Source of the DNA: Syntrophales bacterium
GTDB taxonomy: Bacteria; Desulfobacterota; Syntrophia; Syntrophales; UBA5619
Direction: 5' to 3'
Length of the DNA stretch: 64,000 nt
Assembly: GCA_023229765.1 (NCBI GenBank)
Contig: JALNYO010000013.1
Span: forward strand, 32,993-96,992
The notes below the pieces were generated by a model. The model was not told the DNA's origin. It made no database searches and saw only the letters and a list, made by a program, of their open reading frames with translations. Shown piece after piece: positions 35,455 through 43,666 of this stretch. How positions within the stretch are numbered: position 1 is the first letter of the stretch; every line of letters begins with the position of its first letter. A program made the translations under genes and the position numbers.

Positions 35455-35960
35455 TGCCAGTGTCTGGCCTTCAGCCTGATTGCCGGGGTACAGGCGGCTG
35501 TACTTCGGAAAACCATCTTCATCCACCACCAAAGCGAACGTCAAAAGCTTGCAGTCCGTGCACTTTTCTTTGCTGTGCCCCCTTTGAGCCTTGGCGTTGG
35601 CAACTTCCTGGCCTTCGAAATATGTGTTGGTCAGACCAAAAAGACAAAGGCGTTCGGGCAGGTCGAAAAGATCACGCTCCCGGGTCGACAGATGGCTCTC
35701 TAATGCGTCCTTGCAATCAAAAAGACGGTCGCCGGCACGATACAGGGAATTCAGGGAAGAATGCAGAGGTTCCCCGGTAAATTCATAAAGAGCCGAGGTG
35801 CTTTGAAGCCAATGGTGCGTATGAACCTCGCTGCCCGGCGATATCAGACGCCCTATCACGAGTGCCTGCATCAGGGGCAGAAGATGTTTGGGTACCCCTT
35901 GTCGAAAGCCAGGTGCAGCAGGGATGGCACAAGAGCCGGGCAGCCGAGCAGAACCGGTTC
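35455..35960 (-). pseudogene. IS1634-like transposase fragment
   Basis: On the minus strand the frame from 35871 to 35455 encodes a middle segment typical of IS1634/IS4-type transposases (QALVIGRLISPGSEVHT, GLTNTYFEG, RGHSKEKCTDCKLL, ALVVDEDGFPKYSRLYPGN). Further upstream, similarity seems to continue in another frame (LLGCPALVPSLLHLAFDKGY), so a frameshift is probable. The 3' part of the gene is missing: the homology stops exactly at the kdpE stop codon. It is a dead fragment. Confidence 0.7.
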
Positions 35961-36906
35961 AATTTTTTTCAGAACCTTTTTGCCGGCCCGGATGGAGAAA
36001 AAACATTGGAGAAGAGAGAGCTTTGTTTAAGTATTCGTCCGGATTAAGCTCTGGTGAATAGAAGGAAAGGTGGAAAACCTCTATCTGTTCCTTGTGTTCC
36101 TCCAACCACTTTTTGGTATCTTTGCTATGATGAGCACGCAGATTGTCCAGGATCAAAAACACTTTACGCCCGGCATCTTTGGTCAGGCGGGTCATGAACT
36201 TGATCAAGAGCCCGGAATTCATGGCATTGCGGTACACCATGAACCTAACCTTCCCCTGGTTGGTAATGGCCGAAATCATACTGATATGGCTCCTTTTGGC
36301 AACCAACCTGACCACAGGGGTCTGTCCTTTAGGAGCAAATCCCCGGACCCGGTTGGCACCCGTCTGAACTCCCGTCTCATCGCCCCAGTGAATCTCAGCT
36401 TTCTCTTCCTTCGCCCGAGAAACAATAAGAGGATAATCCGTCTCCAACCATTTCTTGACCGCCTCCGAACTTTGCTCATAGGCGCGTTTCACCGGTTTCT
36501 GGGGGGTAAAACCCCAACGCTTGAGATACTCTCCAACCGTCCGGATCGGCATATCAATGCTATACAGTTGTTTTATCAGCAACTTCACCGCGTCCCGCGT
36601 CCACAAGGCAAAGGAGAGTTTCAGTTGGTCAGGAGTCTTGTCAATAAGGGCTCGTTTAACCTCCCTCTCCTGCTCGGCGTTAAGGGTACGTTGATCTCCA
36701 GTGCGGCGTCCTCGTTTTCCCAGCTTGATGGCCTTGCTACCCTCCCTTTTATAGCTTTGCCAAATTCTGCTGGCGCGACTAACGCTGACACCTACTCCCT
36801 TTGCAACATCGTTGTTCGTAAACCCCTGCTTACGAAGTCGAACAATCTGCTTCCGAATCTCATATTGTGTCTCGGGACTATGTTTGCGTGCATCTGTCTT
36901 TTCCAT
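35959..36906 (-). pseudogene. IS630-family transposase with replaced C-terminus
   Basis: A 315-residue frame. The N-terminal helix-turn-helix domain (IRKQIVRLRKQGFTNNDVAK) is followed by the DDE catalytic core with D in HWGDETGV, D in FLILDNLRAHHS, and E in SPELNPDEYLN. IS630 proteins normally continue for about 30 residues beyond this point; here the sequence after PDEYLN changes to a tail encoded by the adjoining IS1634-like debris. The element is therefore truncated and fused, probably inactive despite an intact triad. No clear terminal repeats were found. Confidence 0.8.
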
Positions 36907-37046
36907 GAATCCCGTATATCACAATATTATCCAATTTGCTATATTTAATTGCCGAGGTGATAACATACATGACCCTCACCTCCCGGTGTGAAACCACAGC
37001 GGGGCCGGCAGAGCCGGCCGAATCGCATAATAAAGGAGTGATACCT

Positions 37047-37250
37047 ATGGAAGAACTGAAATTTCCCGATCACTGGGTTTCCCGGCGCCAAATGGTTCTA
37101 TCTGAACATGGAAGGCTACAAGGCTCTATTCGTGCGTTGAAAGGGCTCGGTTTCGCAAAAGTTCGCCACGAACGCCCTTTTGTCCTTCCCGCCAGCCGGG
37201 AAATCATTTTGGCATCCAGCCCAGCCCTTTGGCATGCAAACTCTGGATGA
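37047..37250 (+). CDS. Short hypothetical protein, probably truncated
   Basis: A 67-residue frame with a good ribosome binding site (AAAGGAG, 8 bp before the ATG). The first 50 residues (MEELKFPDHWVSRRQMVLSE and on) are not recognised. From about 37204 it runs antisense through the truncated gene on the other strand, so its own 3' end is probably lost at a deletion junction. It lies next to the IS630 remnant. Confidence 0.3.
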   Translation: MEELKFPDHWVSRRQMVLSEHGRLQGSIRALKGLGFAKVRHERPFVLPASREIILASSPALWHANSG

Positions 37251-37509
37251 AGAACTTGTCGGCGTTCTCCGTCACGGCAGTCGTCTCCGGGTATGCGCCA
37301 CTCGGGTTCTGCAGGTCAGCCACCACCTCCCCGTCTTCCGTAAACGCCAGCACATGGCCGTAGACCGGCGGAATTGGCCACAACGCGCGCGGCAGGCGCA
37401 TCGTGAACTTACGCAAAAAAGTCTTGGCGGCCATTTTGTCGATGGCGGAGTTGCGCGGCTTGGGGAACGAAAATTGCGGGCGACCCTTTCCACACAGTTC
37501 CCCTTCCAT
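37204..37509 (-). pseudogene. C-terminal fragment of a gluconolactonase/strictosidine-synthase-like protein
   Basis: About 95 residues carry the pattern of the C-terminal blades of SMP-30/strictosidine-synthase-like beta-propellers: PKPRNSAIDKM, FLRKFTMRLPRALWP, YGHVLAFTEDGEVVADLQNP, YPETTAVTENADKFFIQSLH. The natural stop is kept but the first two thirds of the gene are absent, and no start or ribosome binding site fits. It is a relic, presumably cut by the deletions and insertions around it. Confidence 0.65.
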
Positions 37510-37575
37510 TGAAGAGCGATAAATTAGATATGAACCTTTGTATTTTCTGTCATAAAAAATAATTATGATAATAAC

Positions 37576-37707
37576 GAGGCAATTGCAAAACTCCCCATTC
37601 TTGTCATTCCCGCAACGATTCTGAGCGGGAATCTGGTTCTAACTGCTTGAAAAACCATATTCCCGATAGAGACATTCGGGAATGACAAATGGTTTTGCAA
37701 TTACCTC
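37576..37707. mobile_element. MITE copy 1 (132 bp) with TAAC target duplication
   Basis: Terminal inverted repeats: GAGGCAATTGCAAAAC at the left mirrors GTTTTGCAATTACCTC at the right. Both internal shoulders contain GTCATTCCCG-type sequence in opposite orientation. A 4-bp TAAC is directly repeated at 37572-37575 and 37708-37711. Two related copies lie at 47620-47772 and 48674-48753. No coding capacity. Confidence 0.8.
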
Positions 37708-37725
37708 TAACGAGATAAATATCTT

Positions 37726-38433
37726 CTATTCAGATATTTTTGCTATCTCACCCAATCTCTTGATGAGCAGAGGCAATCGCGTCTGGCTGGCACGATCCGG
37801 CGAAAGATGGCCGGAAATCGAATCGAGGAATTCTTCATTTGCCAATAGAATCGTGAAGGTTCGTGACAGAAAATATTTAAGATCATCCGAGGAGCTTCTG
37901 ATTTCAGAGACGATTTCCGGTCGGCCATCCAAGATCGTGATGATGTCTTCCATGTCGTGACTGGCCATATAATCGCCGCAACCGCGGCCTTTGAACGCGT
38001 CAATCTTGGTTGCCAGAAAATAAGGGGGCGATACAAGTTTGATGGTCAGTTCGTTCTCCAATTCAATAAGATCCGCGTTCTTTATCGCTGGTAGATACCA
38101 GCGGTTGTAGAACCCCAGTATCTCTTCCTGAGTTGGCATGATATCGATTTTGATCAGATCAACCAGCCAGCGGCAGACAGGCGCATTTTCACTCATATCC
38201 TGTTTGAACCCCTTGCGCCTAAGCTCTTCCTCAAGCCGGTAATACTCCATCCGTGAGGCAACCTCGACAATGACATCCACATCCTGAGTGGCACGGACTT
38301 CCGGCATGGCTGGATCGGTAATAAACATTCCTGTGACGCAACCCCCGACGAAAACGACCTTATCCCTAAGATCACCAAGACGTTTGGCCACATGGATGAT
38401 CATCCGAATATTCATGTCTTTGTTCTTGATCAT
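37726..38433 (-). CDS. AbiEii-like nucleotidyltransferase (putative toxin)
   Basis: A 235-residue protein with a minimal nucleotidyltransferase core: FVGGCVTGMF, then TQDVDVIVEV with the DxD metal ligands, and VDLIKIDIMP as the third acidic strand. Later segments (ATKIDAFKGRG and HDMEDIITILDGR) match AbiEii/MenT-like toxin nucleotidyltransferases. Its start overlaps by 4 bp the stop of the upstream winged-helix gene, the usual order antitoxin then toxin. Likely role: growth arrest or phage defence by modifying tRNA or another RNA, inferred from family. Confidence 0.8.
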   Translation of the reverse strand: MIKNKDMNIRMIIHVAKRLGDLRDKVVFVGGCVTGMFITDPAMPEVRATQDVDVIVEVASRMEYYRLEEELRRKGFKQDMSENAPVCRWLVDLIKIDIMPTQEEILGFYNRWYLPAIKNADLIELENELTIKLVSPPYFLATKIDAFKGRGCGDYMASHDMEDIITILDGRPEIVSEIRSSSDDLKYFLSRTFTILLANEEFLDSISGHLSPDRASQTRLPLLIKRLGEIAKISE

Positions 38434-38942
38434 CCTGATCCCAATCGAGCCTTGAGCTCTTCGATGGCAATCACTCTTTCGCGGGCTCTTCCGTCGCGGA
38501 TGGCGTCAACGATAGCCAGCAATTCGTAAAGAATTTGATCTTTTAACGCAGCCTTCGGGACAGTCTTGTACAGAGGTGAGAATTCATAACCACGCGTATC
38601 GCCTTCTGGGTCCGCCCATACGGGGGGTGGTTCGTTCGGCTGAGAAATAATGTCCTTCAGCGGTAGCGCTGCATACCCGGTAGGGACGCCCCGGGTCAGT
38701 CCGCCATGTTCCGGTGGAAAAGCATATTTGATGCCGTGAATGAGAAATTCTTCCAGTGACTTTTTCAGGGGATGCCCGCTTGGGGACTGCAGTAAACGTG
38801 CGGCAACGGCACGCTTGATACCGGCATGGACTTCGGAAGCGCTCATGAACAAATCACCGGCAACGGATGCATAGGACCACTGGCTTTCACCCAATGCGAC
38901 TAGCTTCAAAAGGATATATATGTCCTGGGGTTTAAGATTCAT
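38430..38942 (-). CDS. Winged-helix protein (putative antitoxin/repressor)
   Basis: A 170-residue protein. The N-terminal 75 residues form a likely winged helix-turn-helix (PQDIYILLKLVALGESQWSY, then LFMSASEVHAGIKRAVAARLL). The rest is a distinct domain with PEHGGLTRGVPTGYAALPLKD and a charged C-terminal helix. It directly precedes and overlaps the nucleotidyltransferase gene, and a perfect palindrome lies 14 bp before its start, so it probably represses its own operon and counters the partner enzyme. Confidence 0.7.
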   Translation of the reverse strand: MNLKPQDIYILLKLVALGESQWSYASVAGDLFMSASEVHAGIKRAVAARLLQSPSGHPLKKSLEEFLIHGIKYAFPPEHGGLTRGVPTGYAALPLKDIISQPNEPPPVWADPEGDTRGYEFSPLYKTVPKAALKDQILYELLAIVDAIRDGRARERVIAIEELKARLGSG

Positions 38943-38956
38943 GGCCGCATGATATT

Positions 38957-38974
38957 CGCTATTCGCGAATAGCG
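38957..38974. promoter_or_regulatory. 18-bp perfect palindrome, putative operator of the wHTH-nucleotidyltransferase pair
   Basis: CGCTATTCGCGAATAGCG is a perfect palindrome just upstream of the start at 38942 (on the minus strand). AATATT-like flanks extend the symmetry on each side. Position and symmetry fit a binding site for a dimeric winged-helix autorepressor. Confidence 0.65.
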
Positions 38975-39058
38975 CAAGAAATATTTAAGGTTGATGTTCA
39001 AGAAAAATAAAAAGGGCTTGACGGTCGCTTTACAATCCGCAAGTCCCTATTTTTATTA

Positions 39059-39146
39059 TGGTGCCGGAGGTCGGAATCGAACCGACATGAAGTTGCCCTC
39101 GGGGGATTTTGAGTCCCCTGCGTCTACCAGTTTCACCACTCCGGCA
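39059..39146 (-). tRNA. tRNA-Leu (CAA)
   Basis: The minus strand folds as a class II tRNA with a 7-bp acceptor stem (TGCCGGA paired with TCCGGCA), a long variable arm and the T-arm GTTCGATTC. The anticodon stem GGGGA/TCCCC encloses the loop CTCAAAA, giving anticodon CAA for the UUG codon. CCA is encoded. Its 3' half is duplicated at 23119-23173, which marks it as a probable integration target. Confidence 0.93.
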
Positions 39147-39253
39147 ATGGGGGGTTGTTTATGGGAGGAAGCGCAAAATGTCAAGAAAAATGTGTTGACA
39201 AGCCCGGAAATCTCATGTTAGGGGAACCGCCTGATTTGCGGCGACTATGAATC

Positions 39254-39329
<76 letters not shown>

Positions 39330-39337
39330 TTTTTTAC

Positions 39338-39388
39338 AAGTAAGCCCGTCTTACCGGATGTTTGTGGAAGGCGGGCTTACTTTTTTTC
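39338..39388. terminator. Bidirectional terminator between tRNA-Ala and ppiD
   Basis: An 11-bp stem, AAGTAAGCCCG paired with CGGGCTTACTT, followed by TTTTT on the plus strand; the minus strand ends in the matching tail. It serves tRNA-Ala, and the convergent PpiD-like gene whose stop codon lies at its edge. Confidence 0.85.
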
Positions 39389-40986
39389 TATAAATCCTTA
39401 AAGTCGCGGACGAATTTCAGCCTGCCCTGCTTAACAAGCTCCGCTTTGCTTCCCTCCAGCCATTGTCGGAAAGCCTCGGTTTTCTCAGCCTGGGAAAGGT
39501 ACTTTGCAACAGCGTCCTTCTGGGAGGCAAAATCGCTGTCGTCTGCCTTGCTTCTTTCCCGCAGGGCGATGACTATATAGTTCCCGTCAATCAAAAAGGC
39601 CTTTTCCGGAGATGGCTTTTTCGAGGAAAGCTGGAAAAGCGACTCGGTCAGCTCCGCCGAAGAGCCTATTTTCGGAATCGCGCCGCCGGGCTGAAAAAAC
39701 CCAGTTTCCAGAACCATTAATCCCCGGCCTTTGGCCAGCGCATCCAGACCCTCCCCTTTTTTCAGGCGGGTTGAGATTTTCTCTGCTTCTTTTTGCGCCA
39801 GCTTTCCGGCCTCGACTTCCCGGTACTGCTTCTCCACAGCGGCGGCGATATCCTTGAGCGCTGGCACATAAGGCGCCTTGCGCGCCGCAATCCTGATTAT
39901 GTAGTAGCCATTCTCCCCCTGCAGAACACGGCTGATTTCCCCATCCTTCAGACTCGAAACGATCTTTCCCCATTGGTCTATTGCTTTGAACTCCTGGGGG
40001 GGAGCGCTTATTGCAGAGAAATCTGTCGTGTGAACCGCAAGCTTCTTCTGTGCTGCATAGGCGTCGAAGTTCTCCTGCTGATAAATCGTATCGTGGGCCT
40101 TTTTGGCCTCATCATAAGCAGCCTTCCGCCCGGCGCCTTGCCTGATATCGCCGCTGACCCTGTCCCGGACATCGGCGAGGGGAATAATTTTATCATTTTT
40201 CTTGTAGAGCTCCCGGTGTTTTTCATAATAATCCGCAATTTCGGTTTCGGAGGGAACAACCGTCGCGGCAAAATCCTGCGGCATAAACGCCACGTATTTG
40301 ATCTGCACCTGTTCGGGAACCCGAAATTTTCCCTGGTTGGCTTTCAGGAAATCCTCCAGCTCCGTCTGAGAGGGTTTCAGGACAGAAAGAAAATCCGCGG
40401 GAGAAATCCGGATATAATCGAGATTGAGCTTCTCCTTTTGCATTCGATAGAAATCGAGAACATCCTCATCCGCGAGCTTGACGCCATCCTTGATAAGGCT
40501 CTCAACCTGAGCAGAAAGGAGGATCTTTCGCTGACTGTCCTCGAATTGCTCCGTGGTCATTTTAGCCGCCCGGATGGTTTGCTCATAAATTATGTTGTCA
40601 AAAACCCCGTTCTGCTGGAAGGCAGGGTACGAGAGAATCGCGTTTTTAACCTCCTCATTGGAAATGTGAATTTCCAGATCCTCCGCTTTTTTGAGTAAAA
40701 CCTCCTGATTTATCAGGATATCGAAAGCCTGCTTTTTGAGGTTCAAACCCTTGAGCATCTCTTCAGTCAAAGAACGCCCCAGTTGTTCCCGATACATATC
40801 AAGCAGATTCTGATATTCCTTTTGGAAATCCACATAAACAATCGGTTTTCCATCAAGCATTGCAATCCGCTCTGCCTTATTCCTGCCGCTCATCGAGCCA
40901 AAATAGAAAATAAAAACCACGATAATGATCCCCAGGACGAGCTTCATTAACCAGTTTCTTGCGTGTCTCCTCATGATATTGAGCAT
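39388..40986 (-). CDS. ppiD: PpiD-like membrane-anchored periplasmic chaperone
   Basis: A 532-residue protein with one N-terminal membrane helix (WLMKLVLGIIIVVFIFYFGS) and a SurA_N/PpiD chaperone domain (about 35-180: DGKPIVYVDFQKEYQNLLD, LINQEVLLKKAEDLEI). The usual parvulin signature near its ARHIL strand is not recognisable, so prolyl isomerase activity is doubtful and a holdase role for outer-membrane or secreted proteins is more likely. GAGGGAG lies 9 bp before the ATG. It is divergent from the mreB operon. Confidence 0.85.
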   Translation of the reverse strand: MLNIMRRHARNWLMKLVLGIIIVVFIFYFGSMSGRNKAERIAMLDGKPIVYVDFQKEYQNLLDMYREQLGRSLTEEMLKGLNLKKQAFDILINQEVLLKKAEDLEIHISNEEVKNAILSYPAFQQNGVFDNIIYEQTIRAAKMTTEQFEDSQRKILLSAQVESLIKDGVKLADEDVLDFYRMQKEKLNLDYIRISPADFLSVLKPSQTELEDFLKANQGKFRVPEQVQIKYVAFMPQDFAATVVPSETEIADYYEKHRELYKKNDKIIPLADVRDRVSGDIRQGAGRKAAYDEAKKAHDTIYQQENFDAYAAQKKLAVHTTDFSAISAPPQEFKAIDQWGKIVSSLKDGEISRVLQGENGYYIIRIAARKAPYVPALKDIAAAVEKQYREVEAGKLAQKEAEKISTRLKKGEGLDALAKGRGLMVLETGFFQPGGAIPKIGSSAELTESLFQLSSKKPSPEKAFLIDGNYIVIALRERSKADDSDFASQKDAVAKYLSQAEKTEAFRQWLEGSKAELVKQGRLKFVRDFKDL

Positions 40987-41108
40987 GGTGCTTCTCCCTC
41001 AAAAAATTATTGTAACGTTCAGGAATTAGTAGCCCGATCAGGGATATCCTGCGCCCGCGCTCAATAATATAGCAACCGGCAAAATGCAATGATTTTCTTT
41101 AAAAAGGA

Positions 41109-41137
41109 TTGAACGCCGGTATGAAATGCTATATAGA
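41109..41137 (+). promoter_or_regulatory. Promoter candidate for the mreBCD-mrdA-rodA operon
   Basis: TTGAAC-N17-TATAGA, the positional counterpart of TTGAAC-N17-TATACG before mreB copy 1. The two boxes and their spacing are kept although the surrounding sequence has drifted. Confidence 0.55.
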
Positions 41138-41206
41138 ACAAACGACATTGGGAAAATAATTTTGATGTTATTGATTATATGAAATAAGTAGTCGGAGGAT
41201 ACGAGC

Positions 41207-42250
41207 TTGCTTTTTGATTTTATTTTGGGGAAATTTTCCAACGACCTGGCGATTGACCTGGGAACGGCCAACACGCTGGTTTATGTCAAGGGAAAGGGGA
41301 TTGTGCTCAACGAACCCTCCGTTGTCGCCGTTCACCAGAATGCCCGCGGGGAAAAGAAGGTGCTGGCGGTAGGCGCCGAGGCCAAGAAGATGCTGGGAAG
41401 AACCCCCGGCAACATCGTCGCCATCCGCCCCATGCGCGACGGGGTAATCGCCGATTTCGACATCACCGAGGCGATGCTCCGCCATTTCATCCTGAGCGTT
41501 CACAACCGGCGCGCCCTCGTTCGCCCCCGCATCATCGTTTCCATCCCCTCGGGGATAACGCAGGTGGAGAAGCGCGCCGTCCGGGAGACGGTGGAATCCG
41601 CAGGCGCCCGGGAGATATACCTGATCGAGGAACCGATGGCGGCGGCCATCGGGGCGGGTTTGCCGGTAACCGAGCCGATCAGTTCGATGGTTGTCGATAT
41701 CGGCGGCGGGACAACCGAGGTGGCGGTGATCTCGCTTACCGGCATCGTCTATTCCAAGTCGGTCCGGGTAGCCGGCGACAGGCTGGACGAAGATATTGTT
41801 CAGTACATAAAGCACAAGTACAGTCTGCTTATCGGCGAGCGCACCGGAGAGATCATCAAGACAACCATCGGCAACGCCTACCCCGATCCGGAGGGGGAAG
41901 TCCGCACGATGGAGATAAAGGGGCGGGATCTGATCTCCGGCATCCCCAAAATCCTGGAGATAAACTCCGGCGAAATCCGCGAGGCGATCGGCGAATCGCT
42001 CGGCCTGATCGTCGATGCGGTGAAAAACGCCCTCGAGAATGCGCCGCCGGAACTCTCCGGCGACATTGCCGACCGGGGAATCGTGCTTACCGGCGGCGGC
42101 GCGCTCCTCAGAAACCTCGACCTGCTGATTAAAGAGAAAACGGGGCTTCCGACCATCATCGCCGACGACCCGCTCACCACCGTCGCCCGGGGCGCCGGTA
42201 TGGCCCTTGATCACATTGATATCCTCAAAGAGGTCACCTTTCAAACATAG
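41207..42250 (+). CDS. mreB: Rod-shape actin homologue MreB, copy 2 (in the rod operon)
   Basis: A 347-residue MreB, identical to copy 1 except Lys instead of Glu in KEKTG. The start is TTG with CGGAGG upstream, as in copy 1. It heads the canonical order mreB-mreC-mreD-mrdA-rodA, so this is presumably the ancestral copy used for cell elongation. The DNA is identical to copy 1 from the start codon to position 841 of the gene; silent and one non-silent differences are confined to the last ~200 bp. Confidence 0.97.
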   Translation: MLFDFILGKFSNDLAIDLGTANTLVYVKGKGIVLNEPSVVAVHQNARGEKKVLAVGAEAKKMLGRTPGNIVAIRPMRDGVIADFDITEAMLRHFILSVHNRRALVRPRIIVSIPSGITQVEKRAVRETVESAGAREIYLIEEPMAAAIGAGLPVTEPISSMVVDIGGGTTEVAVISLTGIVYSKSVRVAGDRLDEDIVQYIKHKYSLLIGERTGEIIKTTIGNAYPDPEGEVRTMEIKGRDLISGIPKILEINSGEIREAIGESLGLIVDAVKNALENAPPELSGDIADRGIVLTGGGALLRNLDLLIKEKTGLPTIIADDPLTTVARGAGMALDHIDILKEVTFQT

Positions 42251-42329
42251 AATTTTAAGCTTTGCCGTCGGTAGCTACGTCATATCAGCGCTTTTGCGCA
42301 GTCCTCATTAAAAGGCAGTAAATTGAGAA

Positions 42330-43157
42330 ATGCTTATCCCGAAGAAATATCGTTCCCATATCACAGCCGCCGTTTTTTTAATAATATCCCTGGCAATAAT
42401 TTCCTACGGCGCATCCAGCCTGACTGAACCCGGGTTCCTGCGCAAGACCGTCATGGAAATAGCGACCCCGTTTGCAAACCTTGTCAACCTTTCTTCCAAG
42501 GGTTTAAGCGATTTTTGGAGAAGGTATCTTTTCCTTGTAGGATTAGAGGAAGACAACAGACGGCTGCGGGCCGAAAAAGCCGCTCTTGCCGAGCAGCTCA
42601 ACAATTACCGCGAGGGATATTATGAAGGGCTCCGGCTTCGCAAGCTGCTCGACCTCCAGCGCGGTCTGCCTTACAGAACAGTAACGGCAAGGGTTGTTGA
42701 CAACAATCAAAATTCGCTATCCAAAACGATCCTGATTGACAAGGGAACCGCCGACGGTCTGAGTGCGGGATATCCCGTCCTGTCCGCACAGGGGGTAACG
42801 GGGCGGATCATGGAGACATCCTGGCACTCCTCGCGCGTCCTGCTTATGATCGACGGAACCAGCAATATTGATGCGATCATTCAGCGAAGCCGCACCCAGG
42901 GAATTCTTCAGGGAACAGGAAAATCCGGATACAAGCTGAAGTATATCCCCCCCACAGCAGATGTGCTTCCCGGCGATTTATTGCTCTCTTCCGGTATGGC
43001 AGGGGTCTTCCCCAAAGGGCTGATTATTGGGATCGTCTCTAAAATAGAACCGCAAAAAAATGAGCTGTTTCAGAAAATTGACGTGTCGCCCTCGGTAGAT
43101 TTTTCCAGGCTGGAAGAGGTGCTGATTTTGCTTCCCGGGAAGGAACCCGGCCCATGA
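42330..43157 (+). CDS. mreC: Rod-shape protein MreC
   Basis: A 275-residue bitopic protein. One N-terminal membrane helix (ITAAVFLIISLAIISYGASS) is followed by a coiled coil (EEDNRRLRAEKAALAEQLNN) and the beta-rich periplasmic domain with RVVDNNQNSLSKTILIDKGT and GDLLLSSGMAGVFPKGLIIG. MreC links the MreB filament to the PBP2-RodA synthase. It overlaps mreD by 4 bp. Confidence 0.94.
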   Translation: MLIPKKYRSHITAAVFLIISLAIISYGASSLTEPGFLRKTVMEIATPFANLVNLSSKGLSDFWRRYLFLVGLEEDNRRLRAEKAALAEQLNNYREGYYEGLRLRKLLDLQRGLPYRTVTARVVDNNQNSLSKTILIDKGTADGLSAGYPVLSAQGVTGRIMETSWHSSRVLLMIDGTSNIDAIIQRSRTQGILQGTGKSGYKLKYIPPTADVLPGDLLLSSGMAGVFPKGLIIGIVSKIEPQKNELFQKIDVSPSVDFSRLEEVLILLPGKEPGP

Positions 43158-43666
43158 TTGCCTTCCTGCTGCAGCCAATATTTATTTTCCTTCTGGCAAT
43201 GCTGCAAATAACCTTCATGGAGTTTTTTTCCATAGGCCCGGTAAGCATTGATTTAGCCTTTGTCTTCGTCATCTATGCCGGTTTTTGGTTCAATCCCTTG
43301 CGGGGCGTTGTTCTTTCCTTCATGCTTGGGTTTTTTCTTGATTGCATAGTCAGTCCCATTTGGGGCCTTCATATGTTTTTATACGTCCTTTTCTTTTACA
43401 TAGCAATGATTGCCGGCACCCAAATTGACAGGAAAAACAGCTTGCCGGCATCAGTTTTCACCGGCATCTGCCTTTTTCTCCAGGGCGCTCTTAAAGTCCT
43501 CTTCTCCTGGTTAATACTGGACGTTGATATTATCTACGCTCTCCCGCAAATATTCCTCCCCCAGGCGGTCGCAATGGGAGTCTTAAGCCCATTTATATAT
43601 TATGTTTTTAATTATTTTGAGGGTTTTTTGAATGCTGAAGTTAGGCAACCGGCTCGACGTTTATGA
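43154..43666 (+). CDS. mreD: Rod-shape protein MreD
   Basis: A 170-residue integral membrane protein with five or six helices and the family pattern of short loops (IDLAFVFVIYAGFWFNPLRG, GFFLDCIVSPIWGLHMF). It is a membrane partner of MreC and RodA. Its start overlaps the mreC stop, and its last 35 bp overlap the start of mrdA. Confidence 0.9.
   Translation: MIAFLLQPIFIFLLAMLQITFMEFFSIGPVSIDLAFVFVIYAGFWFNPLRGVVLSFMLGFFLDCIVSPIWGLHMFLYVLFFYIAMIAGTQIDRKNSLPASVFTGICLFLQGALKVLFSWLILDVDIIYALPQIFLPQAVAMGVLSPFIYYVFNYFEGFLNAEVRQPARRL

Noticed and set aside
36070..36948. 292-residue plus-strand frame opposite the IS630 transposase
   Set aside because: The transposase on the minus strand has a full DDE triad and helix-turn-helix; the plus frame has no recognisable motif.
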